Part shown: piece after piece, positions 1 through 13,528 of the stretch
How the letters are laid out: each line of letters begins with the position of its first letter
How positions within the stretch are numbered: position 1 is the stretch's first letter
Assembly: GCA_963693365.1 (NCBI GenBank)
Contig: CAVNZM010000002.1
Location: forward strand, 4,464,001-4,528,000
DNA from: Amoebidium appalachense
Taxonomy: Eukaryota > Ichthyosporea
Length of the DNA stretch: 64,000 bases
Direction: 5' to 3'
Made by a program: the position numbers and the translations under genes
Notes under the pieces: generated by a model
The model's database searches: none
Seen by the model: the letters and a program-made list of their open reading frames with translations, nothing else
What the model was told of the DNA's origin: nothing

Positions 1-402
1 AATATTTCTGCTCGGAGCAGGTTCACTCTGCTGACGTAATTGGACTCTCGCGGGGTGCACAGCACCCTCTTGCTATGTTGCCGAAGCTCAGCCTGCCAAA
101 GCGTGGGCAAGCTAAGCATGCGCATAGCAATACGTAAACAGATGAATGCCGTGTATGAATTCTCACAACTTGAAGTGGATCTGAATGCAAACAAAAACCC
201 ATTGATTGTCCACTTGCCTTTTTGTGATTTTTTGATTAGAAGCTGTTGCTGTGTTTTCAAACTGGGGTTGCCAGGGTTTGATGAATAGAAGCACGGTTTT
301 GCTTTGGCTTTTCAATCAAAATCCACGTTCAATGTTGTTTTTAATCTGGCTGATGATTTCTCGCTTCTGATGGCTATACTTGTGTGTTGCGGGGGTGTGC
401 GC

Positions 403-689
<287 letters not shown>

Positions 690-1073
690 ATTTTTTTTGA
701 TATCCCGTTGTGTCCCAAGGGGGGGCACTTAGCGGTCCATCATGGGAATGGCCGTCTTCTACAAGTATGAAGCAGAGACTGTACCCTAGCTATGGCTAGG
801 GTGCTAATGGTGCAATAAGATATTAAGCTACAGGTATTTAAACACAACACGCCAAAATTAGCTATCCAGGCGTGAGTACTAGTACACGCAGCCCAGGGTT
901 TTTACCCAGCCTTGCTAGAGGGGAGCACCAGGACTTCCAAGCCTACTAATTTGAAATTGCACTCCCACTGGTTTAATTATGATGCTGCAAGGTGTGTGGT
1001 GCTAATGAGGCAAAAATGCTTGCCAGAAAACACGGTGGTGCTTAAGGTGGGTATGAGTGTGGGTTTGCAGAAA

Positions 1074-1236
<163 letters not shown>

Positions 1237-1403
1237 GTGATGCACGAACACAAAATCCACACGTACACACAGATCTGCACACCTTCCCGCACAAAAAGGT
1301 ACACAGGCCTAGGCGAGTGCTACTGAAGGCACATGTCCGGGCACCGTCGGCTATTATTATGCAAAGTAAATGCTACACTCTTTTTTTTTTTTAGAGCAAC
1401 CTG

Positions 1404-1869
<466 letters not shown>

Positions 1870-1995
1870 TGACCTTTTTGCCTGGTAACCAAGCAAAAGC
1901 TTCCGTATATTTTTTTTAAAATGATAAGGTTATCAAAAAGGAAGTATTGTCTGCTGCACTTGAACTTTAGTTTTCTTGTGTATCAACTTTTGTCT

Positions 1996-2065
1996 CCCCC
2001 CCCCCCCCCCCCCCCCCCCCCCTCCCCCCCCCCCCCCCCCCCCCCCTTCCCCCCTCCCCTCCCCC
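1996..2065. repeat. Poly-C tract
   Basis: Homopolymeric C run with a few T interruptions. Such runs recur throughout the window, mostly inside introns. Region 1870-2220 otherwise shows no gene. Confidence 0.9.
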
Positions 2066-2224
2066 GGCTCCTTTCCCCCCAGCGCCAGCCCTCCCCGCAT
2101 TCGACCTTAATTGCCTCCCAACCTCGGCGCAGCTCTAATTATCATCTTATAGGTGAATCATTTCAATCATGAATGGCTCCTATAGTTGCATAGTGATATG
2201 ATGTACATGTGAACGTACACACTG

Positions 2225-2400
2225 TCGGCGGAGACGCCGGAGAAACCTGGCAAGCAAGTTCACGACAGTCCTCCTCTTTTGTTTACACGTGTCTGATTGG
2301 CGGAGACGGCATCATGCCCCATTGGATAGGTTCATAGGGCACCACATGCCGTACACACGATGCGCAATCCACCAATCACAGCTGTGCACCTCTTTAAATC
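2225..2400 (+). promoter_or_regulatory. Candidate promoter with three CCAAT boxes
   Basis: Non-repetitive GC-rich DNA 450-630 bases before the first ATG of the next + gene. It holds ATTGG at 2296-2300 and 2321-2325, CCAAT at 2372-2376, and a repeated GGCGGAGACG element (near 2227 and 2300). Clustered CCAAT boxes in both orientations fit an NF-Y-type promoter. The transcription start is not visible. Confidence 0.4.
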
Positions 2401-2852
2401 TACTCCAGGCGACTCAGAGCCAAAGCTCCCGCCAGCGCGGAGCAGATGCCGGTGTGCCAAGCTTAGGCCTCCTAGGATCCTAAAGCATGTACCTATTTAG
2501 GAGGCCTTGCAGAGTGCGCATATGGCATGCTGGCGGCTGAAGCGCTGAGCGGTTTTTGTATTGTGGCGAGCCTGCCACGGCTCGGGTGCTTGGGCCTGTG
2601 CCATAGCCCTTCACATACTGCGGCTGTATGGACTGAACGGAGAGACGGCGTATGCCACACATGGCTACCGCCCACAAAAAGACCACAGATCTGGCCTTGG
2701 CCGTTTAACACAGGCAGTGCACACAGATCCAGCCTGCACAGGATCCACCGGATGCAACATAACGTTTCTCACCTTGACTAGTGGAGCGTTTAACTTGTGC
2801 GTCTCTCTCACTTTAATGACCGACACAGAGCCTCGCTTTTTTCTGCGCCAAC

Positions 2853-4093
2853 ATGGGCTCACAGCAGCACCACACGGACCTTGGCCTGAGCCAGGGCAGT
2901 GTGGACGACCTTGGCGTGGTGCTGCAGCGGCGCCACTCAACCACAGACCTGTTTGCCCTGCGCAGGTGGGAGACCAGGAGGGAGCACAGGGACAATGTAA
3001 ACACGCACACAGAGCACACACACACGCCCAGCCGCACGCTGATGGGCGAGGAAGAGGCCAGGCGGCTACTGGACGTGCTAAGAGTGGCCACCGAACGGCG
3101 CAGCCTGCCGCAGTTCAGACGCACACAGCAGCAGCTGGAGGTGTGTGCACGCACAAGTAGCAGGGGGTAGAGCTGAGTCAGACTGTGTTTGCACAAAATG
3201 AATCTACGGGACAAACCATGCAAAACCAATATAGTTCGCCACCGTTTGCGTACTTAGAGCTTATATTTTTCACATATTATGTAACAAAATTGTTTAACTA
3301 CAAAAAGGAACGATCAGTTGCATGCAATGGTAAAGGCAGAGGTACGTGACGTTTCCGTGCGCCTGCGCAGCGATTGCCATGAACACCCAGCACTCTTATT
3401 GTTAACCTTACCGAGCTGTGCAGGGCGAGACCACCAGCGGGTCCCTGCGGCGCAGCAGCCGTGCGTGCATGAATATCGACCCACGCACAGTGCCGTGCTT
3501 CGTCAACGACTCGGTCAGCCATCTGCCCGGTGTGCGCCTGCCCTTGGTGGGTGCCCTTCCTTTGGCACAATCAGTGCCTGTGTGCTGGGGCTGTGATGCA
3601 GTACAACACTTCCTGGCATGCAAGCCACACCTATGTGGCATGCGCAGATCTGTATTAATATGGTGTGGTGTGCAGGGACAACAGAACCAGCCCCAGAAGC
3701 GCGGCCACACTCTGCACTGTGTTGTCAGTAGAGCAGAATGGCAATAGCCGTACTTATACGCTGTCGGCGGCCGTACACCCACCCTTACATTGCTATGCAT
3801 GAGGTTTCATGTTTAAATGTGAGCATGTCATCCTGTGATATGAGATCTTTGATCATGGCAACAACATAACCCCCCCCCCCCCCCCCCCCCCCCCCTCCCC
3901 AGGCACCCCAATATGCACTTGACACCCACGACAACCAGCCTACCAACCTCACCGAGCCCCACCCCACTGCCCGGCGGCCCCTCCCTGTCTGGCAGCCAGT
4001 GCTGACGTCACAGGAGCAGAGGATCAACGCCCAGCTGCAGCGCCACATGTACACGGCATACTTGCCGAGCACCCCGGCGAAGGGTCGGTGCCT

Positions 4094-4125
<32 letters not shown>

Positions 4126-4802
4126 AAAAAAAAAAAAACACGCACACACACAGTTGCTAACACCAACACAACATGCAGCCAGAAGTGCTGCGGCCGAGGC
4201 ACCCGGGCTGCAGGTTGGAGCCAGGGGGTTGCAGGCACTGGTGCGGGGCATGCTGGGCCAGCAGGCACGGAGGAGGACCTGGTACGAGAAATATGCACAG
4301 ACAGGCCAGGCAAGCACACTGCTGACTGTCATAGCCTGGGACAACACCCCAAAGGTACCATGCACGCCTTTGCTCTGGGGGCCCACAGCACTGCACAGCT
4401 AGACACTCACTATGGGGGTCCTTAGGAAGTGCCGGGAGGGCTCAAGGTGATGTGCCTGCGGGGGGACGAGGAGCAGGGGCAGGGGCTGCGTGTGCGGTTC
4501 AACGACAGGGCCACACGGGTCAGCGAGACCTTTGGGGCCAGCGAGTATGACCGCACACCCATACACGTGCCTCCATTTACACTGGACGACCTGGCGGCAC
4601 TTAGAAACGAGGTACGTGCTTTGCTGCTGATGTTTTGGGGCGCAAACTTAATGACAGCGTGCAAGAAAAGGGCATGATTGGGGTGTATGGGAGGCAGGAA
4701 TGTACTGATGTTGGGGTGCAGATGATAGTGTACAAGATCGAAGAAATGGCCGTGCACCCCACCAGCCGCCAGCACACTCACGTGTACAGACGCTTCAACT
4801 GA
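2853..4802 (+). CDS. Unidentified protein with C-terminal RVxF (PP1-docking-like) module
   Basis: Six exons in consistent phase: 2853-3140, 3424-3546, 3903-4083, 4179-4354, 4426-4611, 4722-4802 (344 aa, ATG to TGA). No enzymatic fold is recognisable. The N-terminus is charged and Arg/Gln-rich. The last 90 residues look conserved: an RVRF tetrapeptide (aa 278-281) fits the [RK]VxF protein phosphatase 1 docking consensus, followed by an EYDR motif and a terminal EEMAVHPTSRQHTHVY segment. A similar EYDR...H..S..TH tail occurs, from memory, in fungal Bni4-like PP1 regulators, so a PP1-targeting role is a guess. Introns 2 and 3 contain long poly-C runs; intron 3 ends with a CTAAC branch-like motif before CAG. 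The gene model is good; the function is weak. Confidence 0.6.
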
Positions 4803-5606
4803 GAGCTGCAGCCAGGGCCACGCACGAAGGACACAGCCTCACCATCTGCAAATTACATAATCATCCCAAATTCGTGAACCATCTTTATAGTCACTAGTTG
4901 CCTGGCAGACCCGCTGTCGAGGCCCACCATACCAATATAGTAACTGAGCACTATTGTAGCCATACCAGTGCCCAGTGCACCACTATGCCCCTGCTGTTTG
5001 CAGCAGTGGCCCATGTCCTGCCTGCAGGACACTTTGTAACCCTCCTGTCTGTGGTTGCTGCTGGTCAGCAACACGGCAAAAAAAAAAAAAAGGCAAAAAA
5101 AAAAATGAAGCATGCAACCCCCACCAGCCCCTGCCCCTGCTCTGCCATTAACAATGCCCACACACACAATCTGTGCACTCAAAGAGGTAGTAAATACTAA
5201 CTACAGAGAGAACCAGTCAGCCTTCCCTCAAGCAGTGGTTTGTAGCGCACAGACACTGAGCCCTCGTTCGCAACCATGATCATGAACCCCAATTCGTAAT
5301 CATGGACCAGATATGTATGACGTGTCGAAGTTATCTTTCCCCTTCTCTAGAGCTCCAAACATGTTGCTGCCAATACCCAGCACACGTATTATTACCCCCC
5401 TCCCCCCCCCCCCGATACTCGGTGTACACAGAAGCAGCAGATTTACACAAAAAAAGGATGATGCCCCTCCCCCCCCCTCCCCTCCCCCCCCCCCCAAAAA
5501 CACACAACACTGTCCACCTAGTACTGCAGCCCCCTCACCTACCTTCCCCGGCCAGCTCCTGCCCCCCTCCCCCCCCAACCCCCTCCTCACCCACCCTTTC
5601 CCCCGC

Positions 5607-5656
<50 letters not shown>

Positions 5657-5686
5657 CAAACTAGCCCAAACACACACACACACCTG
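4803..5686. other. Convergent intergenic region
   Basis: DNA between two converging genes. It contains A-runs (near 5078-5105), C-runs (5397-5580) and a (CA)n tract at about 5610-5653. I see no gene in it. Confidence 0.7.
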
Positions 5687-6684
5687 CTATTGCAGGGTGT
5701 AGCCTGCCCTCTGTGCCTGTGCCCTGACTGCCTCCACTGTTGACGTGTCACCGTGCGCTGTGGCTGCCCCCAAGACCAGCTGGTAGGCCTCCTGGTCGGG
5801 GTATGGCCCTGTGCTTGGTCAGACCCAGCCAGCCACACGTGCCTCCCCCCCCCCCCCCCCCCCCGGGTCCCTACCCCTACCTGCTTGTAGCATGCTGTGG
5901 TACAGGTCCAGTGCACGTGCATACAGCTCCTTGCTGCCTGCCCCTGTGCCCAGCAGCTTCTTGTGCACACCCAGTCCGGCCTTCTGCTCACGTGACCAAA
6001 GTCAGCAACCAGCCTTCCCCCCCCCCCCAAGGGGTTCCTACGGTTGCCGGTGCGCGTGCGTTAAACAGCTGCCAGGCCAGGTCAGGGCGCTGTCTGTTGG
6101 CCAGGGCACCCACCAGGCGCCTCAGCACGGTGTTGTCCACAGGCAGCCCCACCCTGCTGCCAAACACAGACACCACCGCACCCAGCCCCGCCTGCTCTAG
6201 GTCAGCACCCAGCAAAATCCCCCCCCCCCCCCCCGGGGCAACAGGCAGGCACACACCTCTCCCCCTACACGCAGGCAAGCAGACAGCACTTCCAGGGAGG
6301 TCTCTGGCTGCAGCTTAAGGCCCTTGTGCTGCACCACCCGCAGTGTGCCCTGCTGGGCTGTTAGTGGCTGTGCCCGTGGCTAGGCTTCGTAGGGTGGGGG
6401 GGAAGGCAAGGTGGGTGTGCATAGGGTAGGTGGCTGTGTGTGTGTTCGGACAGGTATCTATGCGTTGGTACACACCTACGTGTGACTGGCGTGCCTGCAC
6501 CAGCACGTGTACGTGTGTGTGTCTGCTCATCGTGAGAGAGTGAGTGAGTCAATGTGCCACGTATGTGTGTGTGCCCTGTCCTTGTGTGGATCTACTTGTG
6601 CGTCCCGTGTGTGTTAGCCAGCATGGTCAAACATAGTTTTTCAGCTGGCTACCCTGTCATGCTGTGTGCGTGGGTGAGTGCGTG

Positions 6685-6733
<49 letters not shown>

Positions 6734-7368
6734 ATGCGTGAGTGTCGCCCAGTGCGTATGTGCGTGTGTGCATGTGCGTGCGCGCGTGTGTCAGTATGTG
6801 GGCATGTGCGTGCTTGCGTGCGTGTGCGTGCGTGCTTGCGTGTCTGTGTAGGTGTTTGTGCGTGCGAGTGTTGAAGTACGCATGTCAGTGTATGTATGTG
6901 TGTGTGTGTGCGTGTACGCGTGTCAGTGTGTGTGTCAGTGTGTCAGTGTATGTGTGTGGTTGTGTGTGTGTGTGTGCGTGTTTGTGCGTGTCAGTGTGTG
7001 TATGCGCGTGTGCGTATGCGTGTGCATGTACGTGTATGCATGCTACTGTGAGTGTCAGCCCACCTGCAGTGTGTCCAGGTGCTGCGGGCTATCCATCGCA
7101 GCCAGGTAGTCTGTCAGGGCCTGGCCGAGTTCTCTCCTTGGCACGTACGCGGGACTGCCCAGCCTCTGTGCAAGTGCCGAGACGTCTGTGCCCGTGTGCG
7201 CCTCAGCACCAGTCCCTGCCCCTCCCTGCCCCATACCACCTCCCCCCGCCTACCGTCCTGTGCTGAGGCCTTTGTGGACGCATGGCGTGCCCACCGCTGT
7301 GTGCTTGCAGCAAGTAGGGGAGTGGCGGCAAGCCGCTGGGCCGCACAGGCGCACACACGCAGAGCCAT
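5687..7368 (-). CDS. Mitochondrial pentatricopeptide-repeat-like protein
   Basis: Six in-phase exons: 7240-7368, 7064-7165, 6271-6352, 6042-6196, 5881-5983, 5687-5808 (230 aa). The N-terminus starts MALRVCACAAQRLAATPLLA and is Arg/Ala/Ser-rich without acids, typical of a mitochondrial presequence. The rest is helical. The C-terminus has a PPR-like motif (ELYARALDLYHSMLQAG followed by PDQEAYQLVLGAA), and the middle a similar LRRLVGALANRQRPDLAWQLF segment, so an organellar RNA-binding or ribosome-associated role is likely. It is too short and divergent for me to name an ortholog. Intron 2 is about 700 bases of TG/CA-rich sequence. Branch-like CTGAC or CTAAC motifs precede several acceptors. It diverges from MCFD2 with starts 343 bases apart. 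Confidence 0.65.
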
Positions 7369-7710
7369 GTTTCCTGCCTAGTTGTACCTGTGTGCCACCA
7401 GACTGAAGCCTGCTGTGTGTGCCGTGCACCGTGACGACTCAGCTGCTGTAAAGCAAGGCACAGAGTGCGCTGGCGGCTGGCGCGGCACGATCATGCACAT
7501 CAGACTAAACTGGTGACGTCATCCTGCCGCTTTGTTAGCCAAGCAGCTGCGTCTACATACCATAGATTACAGTCTCAGTCTCCTTTTCCACTTTTTCTTT
7601 GTCTCTCTGCTCACCTCTCACCGTTCAAGGGCAGAACCAAAAGACGTCGACTTCAGTGTAGAAATATTTAGACTGAGTCCAGGCTTTCCAGCCCACAATC
7701 TACCGTCGCC
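7369..7710. promoter_or_regulatory. Bidirectional promoter with CRE palindrome
   Basis: A 342-base gap between two divergent start codons. A perfect TGACGTCA palindrome lies at 7514-7521, the CREB/ATF (also CREB3/XBP1-family) site. MCFD2 is an ER-Golgi secretory gene, so a secretory-stress bZIP input would make sense, but that is inference. Confidence 0.5.
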
Positions 7711-10178
7711 ATGGCTGTTCTGAGGCCAGTTCTTCTTCTTGTGGTGCTACTGTGCGTGCTGGGCGCACAGGCACGCACACGCAAGAACTTCAAGGGGGAG
7801 GCCACCGACCATAGCAACTACGGCAGAAAGACACGCTCAGAGCGCATAAAGTGCGTGTGTGTGCTTGTGTGCGTGTGTGTTGTTGTGGTGGTGGTGTGTG
7901 CGCGCGTGTGTGTGGAGGGGTGAGGGGGCGGGGGTGTGGGGGAAGGGCGGAGGGGGGGAAGGGGGGAGGGGGGGAGGGGAGGGGAGCAGAGGGTTACTGA
8001 CTGGGCTGGGTGGACAGGTTGATTCGCGAGAACAGACAAAGACTTCAGCTGGAGGAGAGCCAGCTGCCGCCGGAACAGGTGAGGGGAAGACCCCGCGGGG
8101 GGTAAGGATGGGGAGGAGAGAGGGGGCGGGGAAGGGGGAGGGGGGTGGGGAGGCGGGGGAGGGGGGGGAGGGTGGAGGGGGGTGGGGGGGTGGGGGGAAG
8201 GGGGGTTGCTGACGGTGATGATTTCTGCAGCCAAAGGGGCAGGATTCAGATTTTACCACCGACTTCTATTACTTCAAGGTGGGTGGTTATGGAGGGGTGG
8301 GGAGGAGGCGGGGAGGGTCTTGTGTGTGTTTCTTTGGTGTAATATTGTGTGTGTGTGTGTGTGTTTTGTATAAGTGTGAGTGTGTGAGTGTGTGTGTCCG
8401 TGTGCGTGTGTGGGCATGTGTGTTGTGCTAGATGCTATGTGTTTTTCGACGTGATTGCTTTGGGTGCCTGCGTGTTTGCAATGCTGACACCTGGGGGTAG
8501 CGTGTGTGTGTGCAAGCTCTGTCGTACGTATAGGGCGTCTTTGTGTGTGCTGACATGTGATTCTATGGTCTGTGTGTGTGTGCTGGCAATTCAGGGCTGT
8601 GTGTCTCTACGTGTGCTGGCTTGTGAGAGCACTGTGTGTGTTTGGGTGCGCTGTCCTGTGCGTGCGTGCATGTGTGCATGTATGCGTGTGTGTGTGCGTG
8701 CGTGTTTTCTTGCGTGCCTGCGTGCGCGTGTGTGCCTGCGTGCATCCATGCATGCGTGCGTACGTGAGTCCGTGTATGAACACGCATTGCCTGCCTGCCT
8801 GCCTGCCTGCCTGCCCGCGTGTATGTGTGCGTGGGTGCATGTGTGTGTGTACGTGTGTGTCTTGACATGTTTTGCAAGTGCCTGTGAGCCAATGTGTGTG
8901 CCTGCCACCTGTGTCTGCACCTACCCTGCACCCACTGACTGGTTTGCAGCTGTACGACAGCAACCAGGACGGCTATCTGGACGGTTTGGAGCTGGCGGGG
9001 CTGATGGCCAAGGAGAATGGGGACGGAGAGGGGCTGGACGACAACACCATCATGATGATGGTCGAGCACATTCTGCTGGAGGACGACCACAATGACGACG
9101 GGTATGGGGCTGTCTCTCCCCCTCTCTCTGTGTGTGTATGCATGTGTGTGCCCAAACGTCTGTGTGTGTGAGATTGAGTGTGTGTGTGTGCCTGCACGGG
9201 TTGCTGCGTGTGTGTTGGGGTGTGTGGGTTTACACGGGTATGGGGATGGAAGGGTTGCCTATGTTGGTTTGTGTTTGCGTGTGTGGCTTGCTAGGAGGGG
9301 GTGGGTTGGGGGGGGAGCGGGGGGGAGGATGGTGTCATGAACCAGTGTCTGAGGATGTGCGTGTGCATATCTGTGTGTTGTTCACTGCGGATAGTGCGAT
9401 GTAGGTTCCTCCAGGGGGGGAGGAGGGGAGGGGGAATGCCTTTTGGGTGTTTGTGTGGCGGCCCTTCTTTCGTTTGTGTAGGCAGTGGATTGGTATTTGT
9501 GTGGTGTGTGTTTACACATGTACATGTGTTGTGCACTTGCACACCGTGTATGTGTGTGTGCGTGTGTGTGGGAGGGGGGGGGGGGAGGTAAACACGAGCG
9601 TGCAGGTGTGTGCACGTGTGTGTGTGTGTGTGTGTTTGTGTGTGCATGTACATGTATTAATGTAAGTGTTCCGTTGTAGATGGACCCAGGGTGCGTGGGC
9701 CGAGCCAATGGTGGGGTTGCTGTTTCTAGATGCCATGCATTTGGACAGTTGCTATGCTTGTTAGAGGTCATGTCTGTGTTCGACCTGAACCCTTTTTGTC
9801 GTTTGAACTTGCTGTAAAAGGAAACAACGGTTGCCACATACGTTCATTACGCTCCAAGCACACCACCGTGTCACCACTATGTGTTCTTCCATGCTCTGCA
9901 GTGCACGTGCATGTTCCATGTGTACGTGCTGATGTTGTTTGATTGGCCTTCATTTGCCCCGTTGCCTGCCATGCATTCACCGTGTGCATTCACACGTCAA
10001 CCTTATTCACTGTGTGCACCAGTATATTAACTAATATAACTCACTGTGTGCACCAGTATATCAATTAATATAACCCACTGTGTGCACCAGTATATCAACT
10101 ATTATAACTCACTGTGTGCACAGGTACATCGACTACCCGGAGTTTATCAAGTCTGAGCAACAGCACCAGAATCCATAG
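7711..10178 (+). CDS. MCFD2: MCFD2-like EF-hand cargo receptor subunit
   Basis: Five in-phase exons: 7711-7850, 8018-8078, 8231-8278, 8950-9101, 10124-10178 (151 aa; vertebrate MCFD2 is about the same size). The signal peptide is clear (MAVLRPVLLLVVLLCVLGAQA). A helical linker leads to two EF-hands: loop 1 at aa 86-97 (D-S-N-Q-D-G-Y-L-D-G-L-E) and loop 2 at aa 129-140 ending DGYIDYPEF, closely matching the family's YFK..D...LDGLEL and DGYIDY.EF signatures. MCFD2 is a soluble ER-lumen protein that binds the lectin LMAN1/ERGIC-53 with Ca2+ and exports glycoprotein cargo to the Golgi. No KDEL-type tail is present, as expected. Introns are TG- and G-rich. The last intron ends in an iterated acceptor repeat (10008-10123). 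Confidence 0.85.
10008..10123 (+). repeat. Tandem repeat of the MCFD2 intron 4 acceptor
   Basis: Four copies of CACTGTGTGCACCAG at about 34-base spacing, separated by AT-rich TATATCAACTATTATAAC-like spacers. The last copy (CACTGTGTGCACAG, ending 10123) is the inferred real acceptor before GTACATCGAC. Confidence 0.85.
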
Positions 10179-10450
10179 GCAGTCACACATGTATTAGTGA
10201 TTTGCCGGACATAAAGCACATGAAAATATATCGTGCAGAACGTGCATGGCACACATGTATGTAGTATGTACTCGATGAGAACATCGCAACAGCGTTGTTG
10301 TATTTACTGAATATATAGCACAACTGTTGTGCCTCACATAGCACACGGAGCATGTAGTCGCGTGGCAAGGCAGTGCAGAGCTTATGTCAAATGCCTTTCC
10401 AAGCCTATGCCAATACATTTTGATCCTGTGACACAAGAATACTCAAGCAT

Positions 10451-10456
10451 AATAAA
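10451..10456 (+). terminator. Candidate MCFD2 polyadenylation signal
   Basis: AATAAA 273 bases after the MCFD2 stop, before a poly-C run. No competing canonical hexamer lies closer on the + strand. The region 10179-10794 holds no other gene. Confidence 0.45.
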
Positions 10457-10794
10457 ATGGTTGGATGGTTGACATCGCACATACCCCCCCCCCCCCCCCC
10501 CCCCCTCCCTTTTCAGAGCCACATACAGAATGTCCCGTAGAATGACGTACACAGTTGACACGTGTATATGCGATGTACATGCATATTCCTACGTTTTGAG
10601 TCGTTTCTATATTCACAACTGTGTGCTCGCATGATTGCATGCATATACTATTCTGAGCGTACACAGCCGTGTGCACCTCATACAAGTGTAACTGTGGCAG
10701 TCGTGTGCACACACACGCAAGCCTCCCCCCCCCCCCCCCCCCCCCCCCACCCCACAACGCAGATGCATTGCCCTGCATTTGCCCCGTCAAACGC

Positions 10795-11138
10795 TCACAG
10801 GCTAAAGCTCAGGTGTGTTGTGCTTCTCCGTTTGCTGCCGCCCACCAATGCCTGGGGCAGGAAGCCATACTCGACCAGCGCCTGCCAGTTGCTGGGGTTG
10901 CTGCAGTGCCCATGCTGTCAGCTACCCCCACACAATATACCCCCCCCTTCTCCCCCCCCCCCCTTTTCCGCGATACCCCCTCCCCTCTCCCCGTCCCTTT
11001 CCCCCGTGTGTACCTGCTAATGTCGGCAAAGTATTCGGCAAAAAACTCTCTGCGCTGGATCACTGCTCCTGCCAGCTGCCATGGGAAATAGTGCTTGGGA
11101 GGAAACTGTGCAAAAGGCAGAAGTCAGCAACATAGCCC

Positions 11139-11169
<31 letters not shown>

Positions 11170-11503
11170 AAAAAAAAAAAAAAAAGAAAAAGAAAAAGGA
11201 AAAAAAAAAAATTCACCCTGGCCCCACCTTGCACGGAGCCGCCATGCGCACCAACCCAGTTTCGACCATTTCCTGCAACACGGCCGGTCAGCACCCTGCC
11301 CACACAGCAACCCACCCCGCTCTCCTAGCCCCACTGTTAGACCTTGTGGAAGCGCAGCACGGCCGAGTAACGTGTGATGACGGTGTGTGTGGTACCTTCG
11401 GCCATGTGGAAGTGCAGTGTGTAGTATCGCTGGTCGTTGGCCTCGCACAGCACCTCCATGCCCTGCTCGTGCCCAGCCAGCCCCTGTGCATGCCGTCAGC
11501 TGC

Positions 11504-11555
<52 letters not shown>

Positions 11556-12635
11556 CCGGCAGGCAGGCAGGCAGGCAGGCAGGCACACCGTGTCTGTGCC
11601 GGCAAGGTCCGGGGCCCTAGACATTGTGCGCAGGGTCTGCCTCAGCTCCTCCCTGCTGATGCTGCCGTCCCCATCCTGGTCGATGGCACAGAACTCCCCC
11701 TGCAAGATGTCAGCACTATACACGAGTTCGCAATCACTACTATAAGTAGTGGTTCAAATCTGATTGCCTCGCTTCAAAATGAGCCGCGGCAAATTTTACG
11801 GTCCGGTTGTCTCAATGGCTAAAGTCCAAAAACGATATAAGGACTTTAAAGTCCAAATATGAATAGAAAAAAGGCTTTGGCCGCCTAATTAATAACTTGA
11901 CACAAAGCGACACATATTTTTTATTTAAGCAACATGGGTTTTCCGACGCTTATTTAATGGTCAAAACAAGCAAAAACGCTAATTTTGTCTTAGACGATCA
12001 GCCCAAGTGTCGGCCGCCGTCGTGGTCGCCGGCCCCACACCCAGATGGTTTCGTCGATTTTGACAATGAAGGACGCGTCGGACCGCTGCGACTCCTTATA
12101 ACAATATTGCGCGTATTTTTATTTCCAATAAGTTTTGCTAGGTGACAAAAACCTGTTTTCTAGGTGAAATCGGGCTTAAGTTGCCCTTTCTAGGCTGTAA
12201 ATTAGTGTTCTGGCCCAATCTCAACCGTAAACCATACACCGGAAAGCACAACCAATGAGATCATACCAACGAATCTTATATAGTTATTCAAGGACTTTTG
12301 GAATTCAATTCCGAACTGGTGTATACGCCACATACGCACCGAGGCAGCATAATAAACCACATATGCACCATCTCACCATGCACCCACATGTGCACCACCC
12401 CGCCATGCACCCACATGTGTACCGCCCCACCATGCACCCACACATGCACCACTACCACACCTACACGGACACATCCAGTGTGGTACATGAACATATGTAG
12501 GGCAGTGGGAGTGGTAGAAGGGTAGGGTGGATAAGTGGGTGTTGGTGTTCAAGTTGGGTTGGTGGGGGTTTTTTTTCCCCCCTTCTTCCCTTTCTTTCTT
12601 TATTTCTTTCTTTCTTTCTTTTTTTTTTTTTTTTT

Positions 12636-12666
<31 letters not shown>

Positions 12667-13342
12667 GGGGGATCAGCACTGAGTTGGGGTGGTGGTGTAG
12701 AAGAGAAGTAACGCACCAGGAAGGGGAAGTTAGCCAGCACGTTCTTGTACTCGTGCTCCTCCAGCATGTTGTCGTTGTTGAGGTCATATGTGGCAAAGAT
12801 GATTGCCACCAGCCTCTCCACCTCCCGCGCGAGTGTCTGCACACCAAATCAGCCCCCCCCCCCCCCCCCCCCCTCCCCCCCCCCTCCCCCCGGGGCCACC
12901 TACGGCTGCCTCCGATCCACTGCGTTGCAAAGACAACTGCTGCACCTCATAGAATACATTGCCTGTTGCCCGTGTCAGCATTCCAGGCCCACAGCCAGAG
13001 CCCCCCCCCCCCCCCCCCCCCAAAAAAGGCCTCCTCTGATCATGACACACACCTGTGGTCTGCACGGGGGTGCTGTCTCTCCTCTGGCCCTCGCATGCCA
13101 GTGACCTTTGGTGCAGCTCGTCCCAGCTCAGACTGGCCTCCAGCACGACCCGCAGCAATGTGCACAGTTGGCGGTCACGGTCAAACCAGGGGCCCACCCG
13201 CTGGCTGTGCACAAAGCAGCCAAGTAGCTGCCACACGGCATGGGGGGTGGCCTCATCATCCCCTAATACACACAGCCAGCAATCAGCCCATAGTCTGCAA
13301 CGAAACACATACAGCCTGCAGCACACAAGTCCTCTTCACCAT

Positions 13343-13421
<79 letters not shown>

Positions 13422-13476
13422 TGTGAGGGGGTGCACGCGCGCGCGCGCGCACACACACACACACACACACAGCAAC

Positions 13477-13528
<52 letters not shown>

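Noticed and set aside
11790-11830. tRNA-like GGTCCGGTTGTCTCAATGGC stretch
   Set aside because: No cloverleaf could be folded by eye: no matching acceptor stem or TTCGA loop at the right distance.
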